From Prevotella sp. KH2C16 (lineage in GTDB: Bacteria; Bacteroidota; Bacteroidia; Bacteroidales; Bacteroidaceae), in assembly GCF_900113305.1 (NCBI RefSeq), contig NZ_FOOW01000024.1, positions 1-34,357 on the forward strand: a DNA stretch of 34,357 bases, written 5' to 3'. Shown here piece by piece: positions 22,090 to 29,593 of the stretch. Below the pieces are notes generated by a model that was not told where the DNA came from, searched no databases, and worked only from the letters and a program-made list of their open reading frames with translations. How positions within the stretch are numbered: position 1 is the first letter of the stretch; each line of letters starts with the position of its first letter. Position numbers and translations under genes: made by a program.

Positions 22090-23544
22090 ATGGACGAAAT
22101 GAAAAATCTGAATCCTGCGTGCATCTGGAAGAACTTCCACGCACTGACACAAGTTCCACGGCCCTCGGGGCATCTGGAAAAAGTACAGCAGTTCCTGCTC
22201 GACTTCGCCAGGGAGGCGGGCGTAGAGGCCGTAAAGGACAGCGGCGGCAACATCATCATGCGGAAGCCCGCCACGCCGGGAATGGAGAACCGCAAGGCAG
22301 TTGTCCTCCAGGCGCACATGGACATGGTGCCCCAGAAGTCGCCCGAGAGCACGCACGACTTCGAGAAAGACCCCATTGAGACCTACATCGAGGACGGATG
22401 GGTGCACGCCAAGGGCACGACCCTCGGTGCCGACGACGGCCTCGGCGTAGCCGCGATCATGGCCGTGATGGAGGCCAAGGACCTGAAGCACGGACCCGTG
22501 GAGGGACTGATTACCCGCGACGAGGAGACCGGCATGTTCGGTGCCAACGACCTCCCGGCCGATGTGCTGCACGGCGACATCCTCATGAACCTTGACTCCG
22601 AGACCTGGGGTAAGTTCGTCATCGGCAGCGCGGGCGGCATCGACATCAACAGCGAGCTGGGATACCAGGAAGTGGCCAACGACCGCGAGGCCGCCCTGAA
22701 GGTTACCCTGAAGGGCCTGCGGGGAGGACACTCCGGGCTGGAGATCAACGAGGGTCGCGCCAACGCCAACAAGCAGATGGTGCGCTTCGTGCGCAAGGCT
22801 GTGGCGGAGCACGGTGCCCGTCTGGCCACCTGGCACGGCGGCAACATGCGCAATGCCATCCCGTTCAAGGCCGAGGTGGTGATTGCCCTGCCCCAGGGCG
22901 AGGTGGAGCCGGTGAAGAAGCTCGTGGCCGACTGCAAGGTGCTTCTCGAGGACGAGTTCAAGACCATCGAGAAGAACATCGAGTTCTTCGCCGAAGAGGT
23001 GGCAAAGCCCGCCACGCTCGTCCCCGTTGAGATTCAGGACAACCTCATCGACGCCATCTATGCCTGCCACGACGGCGTGGTGCGCCAGATTCCCGTTTAC
23101 CCGGAGGTAGTGGAAACCTCGTCTAACCTCGCCATCATCGACATCGAAGGCGGCAAGGCAGCCTTCAAGATCCTGGCCCGCTCAAGCCGTGAGGACATGA
23201 AGGAATACATCGTCGAGACCATTGCGAGCTGCCTCAACATGGCCGGGATGAAGACCGTTACCAGCGGAAGCTACGGCGGCTGGGACCCGAATCCCGACAG
23301 CGAGATCCTCAACCTGCTGAAGAAAATCTACAAGGAGCAGAACGGCACGGAGGGCATCGTGCAGGTAGACCACGCCGGACTGGAGTGCTCCATCATCCTC
23401 GGGAAGTATCCCGGCATGGATGTCGTGAGCCTCGGCCCCACCATCCGGAGCCCCCACACCACCACGGAGCGCTGCGAAATCGCGTCCGTAGAGCCTTTCT
23501 GGAACCTGCTCAAGCAGGCTCTTGAGGAGATTCCGGCAAAGTAA
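22090..23544 (+). CDS. pepD: aminoacyl-histidine dipeptidase (beta-Ala-His dipeptidase), peptidase family M20C
   Basis: Cytosolic two-zinc dipeptidase that cleaves Xaa-His and other dipeptides. In 484 residues: metal-site motifs 'LQAHMDMVPQK' (His/Asp), 'GTTLGADDGLG' (bridging Asp), 'ITRDEETGMFGA' (catalytic and ligand Glu), 'NLDSETWG' (ligand Asp) and 'GPTIRSPHTTTER' (ligand His). 'LRGGHSGLEINEGRANANK' lies at the lid domain. The frame is open upstream to 21952, but that part overlaps the flippase gene and repeat, so ATG 22090 ('MDEMKNLNP') is taken. A terminator follows 20 nt after the stop. Confidence 0.95.
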   Translation: MDEMKNLNPACIWKNFHALTQVPRPSGHLEKVQQFLLDFAREAGVEAVKDSGGNIIMRKPATPGMENRKAVVLQAHMDMVPQKSPESTHDFEKDPIETYIEDGWVHAKGTTLGADDGLGVAAIMAVMEAKDLKHGPVEGLITRDEETGMFGANDLPADVLHGDILMNLDSETWGKFVIGSAGGIDINSELGYQEVANDREAALKVTLKGLRGGHSGLEINEGRANANKQMVRFVRKAVAEHGARLATWHGGNMRNAIPFKAEVVIALPQGEVEPVKKLVADCKVLLEDEFKTIEKNIEFFAEEVAKPATLVPVEIQDNLIDAIYACHDGVVRQIPVYPEVVETSSNLAIIDIEGGKAAFKILARSSREDMKEYIVETIASCLNMAGMKTVTSGSYGGWDPNPDSEILNLLKKIYKEQNGTEGIVQVDHAGLECSIILGKYPGMDVVSLGPTIRSPHTTTERCEIASVEPFWNLLKQALEEIPAK

Positions 23545-23564
23545 GCCGACACAGAATATTCCAT

Positions 23565-23604
23565 AAGCTCCTCTCCCGGTCTGCCGGGGGAGGAGCTTTT
23601 CTTT
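23565..23604 (+). terminator. rho-independent terminator of pepD
   Basis: AAGCTCCTCTCCCGG (23565-23579) pairs with CCGGGGGAGGAGCTT (23584-23598) with one G-U pair and loop TCTG, followed by TTCTTT. Confidence 0.88.
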
Positions 23605-23935
23605 GCTGACATATTCGGAGGAATTGGGTTCAAATCGGCTACTAAAAGCCGCGGGCCTTTCACGATTCGGCCCTTAGGGATGCCCGCGGAGAGCGGATGC
23701 CTCTGGGCGAGCCGCCTTCTATCCTCCTTTCGGTTACCTTTTGCCGACATCTTTTTCTTAGTCTTCCCAAAGGGGAGAGGGCTTCCTCCTCCCTGCGGGC
23801 TCTTTTTTTTACCACACCCTCTGCTCTGGCCACAACCATGGCAGAGGATGGAGGCGGGGCGTATCTTTGCCACAGGAAAACGGGAAGCCGGCTCCCGGGA
23901 CCTGCTTGCAATTGAGAGTGTTTTTTAAAATAATC
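23605..23935. other. intergenic region with repeat debris and a -7 element
   Basis: No gene is supported. 'CCCAAAGGGGAGAGGG' at about 23766 and the T-run at 23804-23811 belong to degraded GC-rich palindromic elements. TATCTTTG at 23862-23869 fits the -7 consensus and probably serves the gene at 23954, but no -33 is clear. Confidence 0.5.
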
Positions 23936-23953
23936 ATGTTAAGACAACGAAGT

Positions 23954-24253
23954 ATGGAAAAGATTCAGATTACCCGAGAGATGCTTGCCCGCGCGGCGTT
24001 TGCCGCAGCCGTGGCCGAGGCCGTGGTGGGCGACGCGGGCATGCGTGTGGTGAAGCACGAGCTCGACCGCCTGCCGACGGAGGAGGTGGTCATGGTGTGG
24101 GCGGGAGTGCACCGCCTGCTCGCCTCTGGCCTCTGGCCGGAGGCTCCAAGTTATGCCCGCCATGTGCGCCGCACGGCCTGGTTCATCGCCGCCCTCGTCA
24201 GGCTCATGCCCTGGCCGGCCCATAAGGAACTGAGAAAGATACTGGAAAAATAA
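23954..24253 (+). CDS. small hypothetical protein next to a DUF5675 gene
   Basis: A 99-residue, mostly helical, tryptophan- and arginine-rich protein ('MEKIQITREMLARAAF', 'VWAGVHRLLASGLWPEA', 'RLMPWPAHKELRKILEK'). The alternative ATG at 23936 would add six residues. There is no signal peptide and no recognised family. The hydrophobic runs are short (about 12 residues), so an amphipathic rather than transmembrane protein is more likely. It stands 69 nt upstream of the DUF5675 gene with a GC-rich hairpin between them. In Bacteroidales, DUF5675 proteins sit in small phage-like sets with HU and amidase genes; this may be such a remnant. Confidence 0.6.
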   Translation: MEKIQITREMLARAAFAAAVAEAVVGDAGMRVVKHELDRLPTEEVVMVWAGVHRLLASGLWPEAPSYARHVRRTAWFIAALVRLMPWPAHKELRKILEK

Positions 24254-24258
24254 AAACC

Positions 24259-24304
24259 GCCCTTCCCCCGGCCTCCCTCCTTGCGGGGAAGAGCCGGGGA
24301 GGGC
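24259..24304. repeat. GC-rich palindromic element between the small gene and DUF5675
   Basis: GCCCTTCCCCCGGC (24259-24272) against GCCGGGGAGGGC (24293-24304), with an inner CCTCCTTGCGGGG arm. Same family as 6128-6170. Confidence 0.75.
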
Positions 24305-24322
24305 ACTAAAAAGAATGAAGTT

Positions 24323-24835
24323 ATGGAACTATTATTGACACGAACCCATTTCATGGCCGACAAGACATTCGGCCGGCTCTATCTGTTGAACGACGCCTCC
24401 ACACGCCTCTCCCACAAGGAGGGAGTATCACCCCTTGCAGGGGAATCGGCGGAAAGGCACTTCCTCTGCGACACCCTCGAGCCCACGCGTCGCGACCTCG
24501 CCGGCGGAGCGCATAAGGTGGCCGGGCGCACCGCCATTCCCGAAGGCCGCTATCCTCTCGTGATAGCCCGGAGCCGAAGGTTCAGACGGTGGCTCCCCAC
24601 GCTGGTCGGCGTGCCCGGCTTCAAGGGCATCCTCATCCACACCGGCAACACCGAGCTCGACACGCGGGGCTGCATCCTCGTGGGCACCGCGAGCGCAGGC
24701 TCCTGCCTCGTGTTCTCCTGTGAGGCCTTCCGCCGCCTGATGCGGCTCCTTGAGGGCGCGGGGGAATCCATGTGGATCACCGTCAGCTCGCCCTCGCTCG
24801 AGGGAGAGTCAGCTCCTCTTTTGGGGAAAGGGTAG
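24323..24835 (+). CDS. DUF5675-family protein carrying a repeat-derived insert
   Basis: A 170-residue protein. 'FGRLYLLND' and 'HFLCDTLEPTRRDL' match the start of DUF5675, and 'IPEGRYPLVIARSRRF', 'LPTLVGVPGFKGILIHTGNTELDTRGCILVG' (two motifs, quoted in part) fit the rest. The family is often next to HU and smalltalk genes and may act on cell wall or phage-like functions; the reaction is unknown. Residues about 25-45 ('STRLSHKEGVSPLAGESAER') have no counterpart in the family as I remember it and are encoded by a GC-rich palindromic element. The last residues 'SSPSLEGESAPLLGKG' have the same origin. The frame stays open, so the protein may still fold. ATG 24323 was chosen because the family start aligns there. 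Confidence 0.75.
   Translation: MELLLTRTHFMADKTFGRLYLLNDASTRLSHKEGVSPLAGESAERHFLCDTLEPTRRDLAGGAHKVAGRTAIPEGRYPLVIARSRRFRRWLPTLVGVPGFKGILIHTGNTELDTRGCILVGTASAGSCLVFSCEAFRRLMRLLEGAGESMWITVSSPSLEGESAPLLGKG
24395..24457 (+). repeat. GC-rich palindromic element inside a reading frame
   Basis: Contains CTCTCCC-ACAA-GGAGGGAG and CCCCTTGCAGGGG, the two arms seen in intergenic copies at 6009 and 30582-30680. Length is 63 nt by the inferred protein borders, a multiple of three. Confidence 0.6.
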
Positions 24836-24893
24836 GGGAGAGAGGCGTTATTCCTCCATCTTTCTCTCCTTCAGAAGAGGCATCTGTCTTTTT

Positions 24894-24981
24894 GTAAAAG
24901 GCCGTTAGAAGGATCGTAAAAGGCCGTTAGAAGCCGCGCTTTTAGCCGTTAGGAGCCGTGCTTTCAGCGGCCTTTTACTTT
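24894..24981. repeat. family A phased repeat array, 4 x 22 bp (copy 2)
   Basis: Units begin at 24894, 24916, 24938 and 24960. The first two share their first 18 bases (GTAAAAGGCCGTTAGAAG); the last two are inverted, ending CCTTTTACTTT. It lies after the DUF5675 gene and just before the LRR remnant. Confidence 0.9.
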
Positions 24982-25041
24982 CTTCCTGTTTTTTCCCAAG
25001 ATGGCTTTCCGTGGCATTTTGTATGTTTCTTTTGCATTTTG

Positions 25042-25073
25042 TTTGGTAATTTGAAAAACATTGCTTACCTTTG
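25042..25073 (+). promoter_or_regulatory. intact promoter in front of the LRR-protein remnant
   Basis: TTTG (25042-25045) and TACCTTTG (25066-25073) are 20 bp apart. The start of transcription is expected near 25080. No in-frame ATG follows before the remnant, so only the small peptide at 25451 is a clear product. Confidence 0.75.
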
Positions 25074-25080
25074 CCACACT

Positions 25081-25428
25081 TTGACCATAAGGGAAGCAGA
25101 TACATTGTTCTATGTGGAGCCGACGGAGACCATAGACGGCACAGCCCTTACCACCTACGGACTCAGGGACGGCAAGTTCCGCAAGTATACGCGGGCCGGC
25201 ATCCTTTCCTATAACAAGGCCTTCATGGCGCTGCCCGCAAGCTGGCAGGTTTCAGCCAAGACGGCATTCCTCTTCTCCGACGGCGGCGAGGCCACGGGCA
25301 TCGCCCTGCCTCAGACGGAGGAGCAGGGCCGGGATGACGCCCCTTACTACAACCTCGACGGCGTGCGCGTGGAGCATCCGCAGAAGGGCGTGTATATCCG
25401 CAACGGAAAGAAAGTTGTCATCAAGTAA
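25081..25428 (+). pseudogene. 3' remnant of a secreted LRR-type protein (C-terminal sorting module)
   Basis: Only about 110 residues remain: 'FYVEPTETIDG', 'ALTTYGLRDGKFRKYTRAG', then 'TEEQGRDDAPYYNLDG' and 'RVEHPQKGVYI' plus NGKKVVIK. The last 40 residues are nearly the same as those of the LRR protein at 9061, so it is the end of a paralogue. There is no signal sequence, no repeat domain and no in-frame ATG after the promoter, so a large internal deletion must have joined promoter and tail. Some residual reading frame upstream (to 24958) lies over the repeat array. It is followed by a small peptide, exactly as in the intact operon. Confidence 0.8.
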
Positions 25429-25450
25429 TCAGTATATAAATATAAAAGAA

Positions 25451-25621
25451 ATGAAAAAGACTTATAGCGCGCCGACGGCAGAGGTCGTAGACGCAAAGAC
25501 CGACGAGATCATGCAGGGTTTTCAGATTCCTGTCTCCGGCGGCACCACTCCCGAGGAGTCGGACGCCAAGCCTGGGCTCGCGGACGACGAGCCGTCGGAG
25601 CATTCAATCTGGGATGACTGA
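25451..25621 (+). CDS. small peptide of the MKK-Y-P-E / AKP-DD-WED family (peptide 3)
   Basis: A 56-residue acidic peptide starting 'MKKTYSAPTAEVVDAKTDE', then 'IMQGFQIPVSGGTTPEES', 'DAKPGLADDEPSEHS' and ending IWDD. It keeps the same start (MKK-x-Y-x2-P-x2-E-V), the AKP, the DD and the final W-D-D as the two peptides at 8619 and 8859, though its middle is different. It has a central Gly-Gly. It lies 22 nt after the LRR remnant and is followed by two hairpins. Its conservation beside a dead LRR gene suggests that it can function or persist without that protein. No similar named family is known to me. Confidence 0.72.
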   Translation: MKKTYSAPTAEVVDAKTDEIMQGFQIPVSGGTTPEESDAKPGLADDEPSEHSIWDD

Positions 25622-25631
25622 CCCATCCAAT

Positions 25632-25721
25632 CCTTGCCGGCCGCGGCCGGCAAGGCGGAGCTTTTCTGAGGATTGCGGCATGTTTCCCCTTTGCGGGGGA
25701 ATGTGCCGCAATCTTTTTTTT
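25632..25721 (+). terminator. palindrome plus rho-independent terminator after peptide 3
   Basis: CCTTGCCGGCC-GC-GGCCGGCAAGG (25632-25655) is a perfect palindrome. A second hairpin, GATTGCGGCA (25671-25680) with TGCCGCAATC (25704-25713), is followed by eight T residues. The latter is a strong terminator. Confidence 0.88.
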
Positions 25722-25787
25722 GTGTCTTTCCCATGACAGGGGTGTCTGTCTGCGTGGGGCGGAAGGCAACTTCATGGAAAGTGGATA

Positions 25788-25974
25788 TTGCAGGGATAGC
25801 AGGCTACTCATACCTTTGCAACCGTTCTTGACGATCAGCCTCCTGGCGGCCTGCAACCTGCGGAATCACGCCCCGGTGAGGCTGCGGCTTGACGGAGGCA
25901 TGCGGAACCTGGCCGATTCCTGCCGAAAAGGGAAATATATGCGGCGAGTAGTCGTGAAATCCGATAATTATGAT
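25788..25974 (+). other. orphan promoter and possible lipoprotein-gene remnant
   Basis: TTG (25788-25790) and TACCTTTG (25811-25818) with 20-bp spacing make a full promoter. Downstream, one frame reads 'FLTISLLAACNLRNHAP' (about 25826-25876), which looks like a lipoprotein signal with lipobox LAAC, but there is no ATG and the frame soon loses protein character, ending in the LysR gene out of frame. A decayed lipoprotein gene is possible; chance is not excluded. Confidence 0.35.
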
Positions 25975-25982
25975 TATCTTTG
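25975..25982 (+). promoter_or_regulatory. -7 element of the LysR gene
   Basis: TATCTTTG ending 17 nt before ATG 26000. No clear -33 element is seen. Confidence 0.55.
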
Positions 25983-25999
25983 CGGTAAATATCTGAACT

Positions 26000-26914
26000 A
26001 TGGAAATAAGGCAACTCAAATACTTTTTGAGCGTGGCCGAGGCCTTGAATTTCTCGGCTGCCGGACGGAAGCTCTTCATCACCCAAAGCACTCTCTCGCA
26101 GCAGATAGGCCGGCTGGAGCAGGAGATAGGGCTGCCGCTCTTTGAGCGCAACAGCCATGAGGTGAGGCTCACCGAGGCGGGCAGGGCGCTGCTGCCCCAT
26201 GCCCGGAAGGTGATCAATGCCGCCGACTCCTGCAAGAATCACATCGACGACCTGAAGCAACTGTTGACGGGCGAACTGAACATCGGCGTTACCTATTCAT
26301 TCAGCACCATCATGTCGGAGACGCTCATCGACTTCATGAAGGAGTATCCCGGCGTGAAGCTCAACATCTGTTATGACACCATGGAGGAACTGCTGCGGAT
26401 GCTGAAGCGTCATGAACTCGACTTCGTGCTTGCCTTCCGTCCCATCAAGGCCGACAAGGAACTGGAGAGCCGCCTTATCTTCAGCAACCGGCTGGCAGCC
26501 ATCGTCAGAGACGGCCACCCGCTGGCGGAGAAGCGTTCGGTCAGGCTTGCCGACCTTGGGCGATACGGTCTGGTGCTTCCTGCCCGGGGGCTTCAGGCCC
26601 GCTGTGCGTTCGACTGTCTGGCGGGGGGGAGCGGACTGGAGTTCAGGGTAAAGGTGGAGGTCAACACGGTGAGCATCATCTTCAAGCTGCTCCGGCGCAC
26701 CAGTTGCATCAGCGTGCTGGCAGAGTCGACCGTGCTCTATGAGACCGATCTGAAGGCCGTCCCCATTGCCGAGGCCACCGCCATGGACGGCTGTATACAT
26801 CTGCTTCGGGGGGCTTATTTCAAGAAGTCGGCACAGGAGTTCGTGAGGATGCTGAGTCAGTCAACGGCACTCATGAGATTTTCGCTGAGCGGGCTCGCGG
26901 GACGCAATGGTTAG
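26000..26914 (+). CDS. LysR-family transcriptional regulator
   Basis: A 304-residue regulator. The winged helix-turn-helix is at residues 1-60 ('MEIRQLKYFLSVAEALNFS', 'FITQSTLSQQIGRLEQEIG'), and the effector domain starts near residue 88 ('ELNIGVTYSFSTIMSETLI') with the two-lobe periplasmic-binding fold typical of CynR/CbbR-like members. The inducer is not predictable. It is convergent with the AspT/YidE-type transporter, separated by a shared terminator, so the usual divergent target is not visible here. It may regulate itself or a distant gene. Confidence 0.92.
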   Translation: MEIRQLKYFLSVAEALNFSAAGRKLFITQSTLSQQIGRLEQEIGLPLFERNSHEVRLTEAGRALLPHARKVINAADSCKNHIDDLKQLLTGELNIGVTYSFSTIMSETLIDFMKEYPGVKLNICYDTMEELLRMLKRHELDFVLAFRPIKADKELESRLIFSNRLAAIVRDGHPLAEKRSVRLADLGRYGLVLPARGLQARCAFDCLAGGSGLEFRVKVEVNTVSIIFKLLRRTSCISVLAESTVLYETDLKAVPIAEATAMDGCIHLLRGAYFKKSAQEFVRMLSQSTALMRFSLSGLAGRNG

Positions 26915-26937
26915 GTTTTCGTGTCGTGAGGAGAAGC

Positions 26938-26975
26938 AAATGGCCCTGCACGCAAATCTGCGTGCAGGGCCATTT
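26938..26975. terminator. bidirectional terminator between LysR gene and transporter
   Basis: AAATGGCCCTGCACGC (26938-26953) and GCGTGCAGGGCCATTT (26960-26975): a perfect 16-bp stem with a 6-nt loop, A/T at the base on both sides. Confidence 0.85.
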
Positions 26976-27007
26976 GTCGTTTCGGGCGGAGCCTCCCGCC
27001 GCTTCTC

Positions 27008-28699
27008 CTAACCTCCACAGCAGGAGATTACGATGAGCTGTGCGGTGAAGATCCGGAGGAACATGCTCAGGGGATAGACCGTGGAGTAGCCGATGGCCGG
27101 AGCCTCCTTGGAGCAGCAGGAGTTGGCGAAGGCCAGTGCGGGCGGGTCGGTATAGGTGCCGGCAATCATGCCTGCCAGCGTGAAGTAGTTGAGGTGGAAC
27201 TTCAGGCGAGCCAGGCAGCCTACGATCAGGATGGGAATCACGGTGATGAGGAAGCCGCAGCCTACATACTTCAGGCCGTCGCCGGCCGTTATGGTGTCCC
27301 AGAACCCCGCTCCTGCCTTGATGCCCACCGAGGCCAGGAAGAGTGCCAGCCCCACTTCACGCAGCATCATGTTGGCCGAGCTGGATACATAGGTTACCAG
27401 TCTCATGCGATGGCCGAACCTGCCGATGAGGATGGCGATGATGAGCGGGCCGCCCGCGATGCCGAGTTTCAGCGGGACAGGCATGCCCGGGATGTGGAAC
27501 GGGATGCTTCCGAAAAGAATGCCCACGATGATGCCGATGAAGATGGTGGCGATGTTGGGAGCGTCCAGCCGCCTGACGGAGTTCCCCATCATGTCGGCCA
27601 CTCGCTCTACATTGTCGGCATGACCCACCACCATGATGACATCACCTACATGGAAGTGATGGTTCTTGCCGGCAAAGAGGTCCATGCCCTGCCGTGTAAT
27701 GCGGGTAACATTCACGCCGTAGAGGCTCGACAGGCGCAGCTTGACGAGGGTCTTGCCGTTTATCCTCGGGTTGGTTATGAGGATTCGGCGCGAAATCATC
27801 GGCTGGTCGGGTTGCTCGTCGTCTTTCCATTCCACGCTTGTCTCGGGGCCGATGAATGCCCTCACGGCCTCGGCGTCGGCCTCGGCACACACGATGAGTG
27901 CCTCGTCGCCGAGGTTCAGCAGGGTGTCCTTGTTGGGAATGAGCAGCAGGCCGTCGTGGTGGATGCGCGTGCACACGAAGTCGCGATTTATCATTGCCGA
28001 AACCTTCTGCAGCTTGTGTCCTACGATCGACGCATTGGTAACTTTCAGGGTCATCAGGTGTGGCTTCTCGTGAGCATTCTGCTCCTCGTCGCCCTCAAGC
28101 ATGGCTTCCTCTTCTTGGAGGCGCGTGCGGGTGATGATCCTGATGAGGATGGTTGTCCCGATGATGCCCAGTACGCCCAAGGGATAAGCACAGGCATAGC
28201 CGCTGGCTATCTGGGGGGCGTTGTCCGCCACGGCGTTCAGGGCCTCGTCGGCAGCGCCGAGTCCCGGGGTGTTGGTAACGGCGCCGTAGAGCGTGCCTAT
28301 CATCATGGGCAGGTTGTCTGCGTTACCGGTATCGAAGAAGAGGTAATAGCATCCGAACATCACGGCGATGTTCAGCAGGATGATGGCCGTGGAGAGCAGG
28401 TTGAGTGTTACGCCGCCCTTGCGGAAGCTCTCGAAGAAGCCGGGACCCACCTGCAGGCCGATGCAGAACACGAAGAGTATCAGGCCGAAGTCTTGCATGA
28501 AAGACAGGATGGGCACGGGTGCCGTGAAGTGTGCGTGCCCGGCGATGATGCCGGCAAAGAGCACGAAGGTTACGCCTAGTGAGATTCCGCCTACCTTCAG
28601 CTTGCCCAGTAGCACGCCGGCGGCTATGACGAGTGCGTAGAGTAGGGCGATGTGGGCGATGCTGTCTTGATTGGTAAAGAGATTGAAAAGCCAGTCCAT
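27008..28699 (-). CDS. AspT/YidE-type putative transporter with two RCK_C domains
   Basis: A 563-residue inner-membrane protein. N-terminal half: about five hydrophobic helices with 'GLILFVFCIGLQVGPGFFESF'. Centre (about 210-380): two RCK_C (TrkA_C) ligand-sensing domains, e.g. 'VTNASIVGHKLQKV' and 'ALIVCAEADAEAVRAFIG'. C-terminal half: a second set of helices with 'LALFLASVGIKAGAGFWDTI', mirroring the first. This layout is that of the aspartate:alanine exchanger superfamily and its YidE/YbjL branch, whose substrates are mostly unknown. The final 'CCGG' is unusual. It starts 12 nt after the stop of the anchored unknown at 28712, so one transcript is likely. Confidence 0.88.
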   Translation of the reverse strand: MDWLFNLFTNQDSIAHIALLYALVIAAGVLLGKLKVGGISLGVTFVLFAGIIAGHAHFTAPVPILSFMQDFGLILFVFCIGLQVGPGFFESFRKGGVTLNLLSTAIILLNIAVMFGCYYLFFDTGNADNLPMMIGTLYGAVTNTPGLGAADEALNAVADNAPQIASGYACAYPLGVLGIIGTTILIRIITRTRLQEEEAMLEGDEEQNAHEKPHLMTLKVTNASIVGHKLQKVSAMINRDFVCTRIHHDGLLLIPNKDTLLNLGDEALIVCAEADAEAVRAFIGPETSVEWKDDEQPDQPMISRRILITNPRINGKTLVKLRLSSLYGVNVTRITRQGMDLFAGKNHHFHVGDVIMVVGHADNVERVADMMGNSVRRLDAPNIATIFIGIIVGILFGSIPFHIPGMPVPLKLGIAGGPLIIAILIGRFGHRMRLVTYVSSSANMMLREVGLALFLASVGIKAGAGFWDTITAGDGLKYVGCGFLITVIPILIVGCLARLKFHLNYFTLAGMIAGTYTDPPALAFANSCCSKEAPAIGYSTVYPLSMFLRIFTAQLIVISCCGG

Positions 28700-28711
28700 A
28701 GTCGTCTTTGT

Positions 28712-29266
28712 CTATTGTTTGATGCGTTTTTCAATTTCTACCATGATCTGTTTTGCCGTGTCGAGCCCATATCTGTAGATATGTTCATACAGCTCAGGTT
28801 GGATGACGCCCGTCGACTCGTCCACGAAGACCATCGTCTCGTCGAGACAGTTGATTTTCAGATTCTTGACATCGGCATTGCTGGTGATGAGGATGATGTC
28901 GATGGCATCTCCGTCCAGTCCCTTTCCGAAGTCGGAGGATTTGTCGCCCAGGGTCTTCATTCGTGCGGCTATGATTTCGTCGTATCTCACCATGATGTGC
29001 CCCTGCTTGGTCATGTAGCCCAGGGTCTGTCTCTCGTCGTCGAAGGCTACGACAAAGGTTTTGCCGGGACCGCACACGAAGGCGGTAGGCAGAAATCCTT
29101 CTTCTGGGCGCAGCTTTAGCGTAGCCGGTGTTTCGTCGCCCGTGCCCTCGGTCTTTCTGTTGGTTCCTTCCGCCTTTGTCTTGAACTGCCGTATCTGGTC
29201 AGACTTGCATACCAGTACTGCGGCCAGAGCGATGACGGCTAAAATGGAAATGGTTACTATTGACAT
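28712..29266 (-). CDS. hypothetical membrane-anchored protein upstream of the transporter
   Basis: A 184-residue protein with one N-terminal helix ('IVTISILAVIALAAVLVC', residues 3-20), a lysine-rich hinge, then a soluble domain of about 120 residues ('FVVAFDDERQTLGYMTK', 'ILITSNADVKNLKINCL', 'YEHIYRYGLDTAKQIMVEI'). No family is recognised. The same-strand neighbour 12 nt downstream is the AspT/YidE-type transporter, so a shared role is possible. A -7 element (29311-29318) lies about 45 nt upstream. Confidence 0.72.
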   Translation of the reverse strand: MSIVTISILAVIALAAVLVCKSDQIRQFKTKAEGTNRKTEGTGDETPATLKLRPEEGFLPTAFVCGPGKTFVVAFDDERQTLGYMTKQGHIMVRYDEIIAARMKTLGDKSSDFGKGLDGDAIDIILITSNADVKNLKINCLDETMVFVDESTGVIQPELYEHIYRYGLDTAKQIMVEIEKRIKQ

Positions 29267-29310
29267 AATCCTGTTTTTTTTAATATTAGTAATAAGTGAA
29301 TAGATTTATA

Positions 29311-29318
29311 CAAAGATA
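29311..29318 (-). promoter_or_regulatory. -7 element of the 28712-29266 gene
   Basis: TATCTTTG on the minus strand; no good -33 was found 19-21 bp upstream. Confidence 0.5.
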
Positions 29319-29427
29319 GTCCTCTTTTTCTTCCGGGATTCACTTTAGCTATGGATTCTGCGTCTTGCGGCTATCTGCTTTTTCTATCATAGGCATTGTC
29401 GCTTCCGATGAGGGGGATAGGAAAAGG

Positions 29428-29464
29428 CAGGCAGGTCTCCCCGTGTGAGAGGGGAGCCTGCCTG
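29428..29464 (-). terminator. hairpin terminator of the smalltalk peptide gene
   Basis: CAGGCAGG-T-CTCCCC (29428-29442) pairs with GGGGAG-CCTGCCTG (29451-29464) with a bulged T. CCTTTTCC follows on the minus strand. Confidence 0.65.
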
Positions 29465-29490
29465 TCGGTGTTCTTTTGTCTCATGGCTGT

Positions 29491-29589
29491 TTAGAGAGCC
29501 ATGCAGGAAGTAACGCCCAGCGTGGTGGCGATGGCCGTGAGTACGCTAATCAGCATTTGAATCAACAGTTTCCAGGTTTCTTTTTTCAT
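29491..29589 (-). CDS. smalltalk protein (32 residues)
   Basis: Short Bacteroidales peptide known as 'smalltalk protein', with a hydrophobic helix. ATG 29589, TAA 29493-29491. The product begins 'MKKETWKLLIQMLISVLTA' and ends 'TTLGVTSCMAL', as in the family I remember, including the late Cys. It usually sits near an HU-like gene and an amidase; here the HU-like gene is 300 nt upstream on the same strand and the amidase is missing. Function unknown. The promoter may be that of the HU gene; an octamer array lies directly before the ATG. Confidence 0.85.
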   Translation of the reverse strand: MKKETWKLLIQMLISVLTAIATTLGVTSCMAL

Positions 29590-29593
29590 AGTG

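Noticed and set aside
25720..26145. 141-codon frame overlapping the LysR start
   Set aside because: Its second half is the LysR gene in the wrong frame; the first half has only a possible lipobox, reported separately with low confidence.
27194..28579. 461-codon frame antisense to the AspT/YidE-type transporter
   Set aside because: A GC-rich shadow, His/Glu/Val-rich text without motifs; the opposite strand encodes a clear membrane protein. The same applies to 2771-3892 and 4712-5890.
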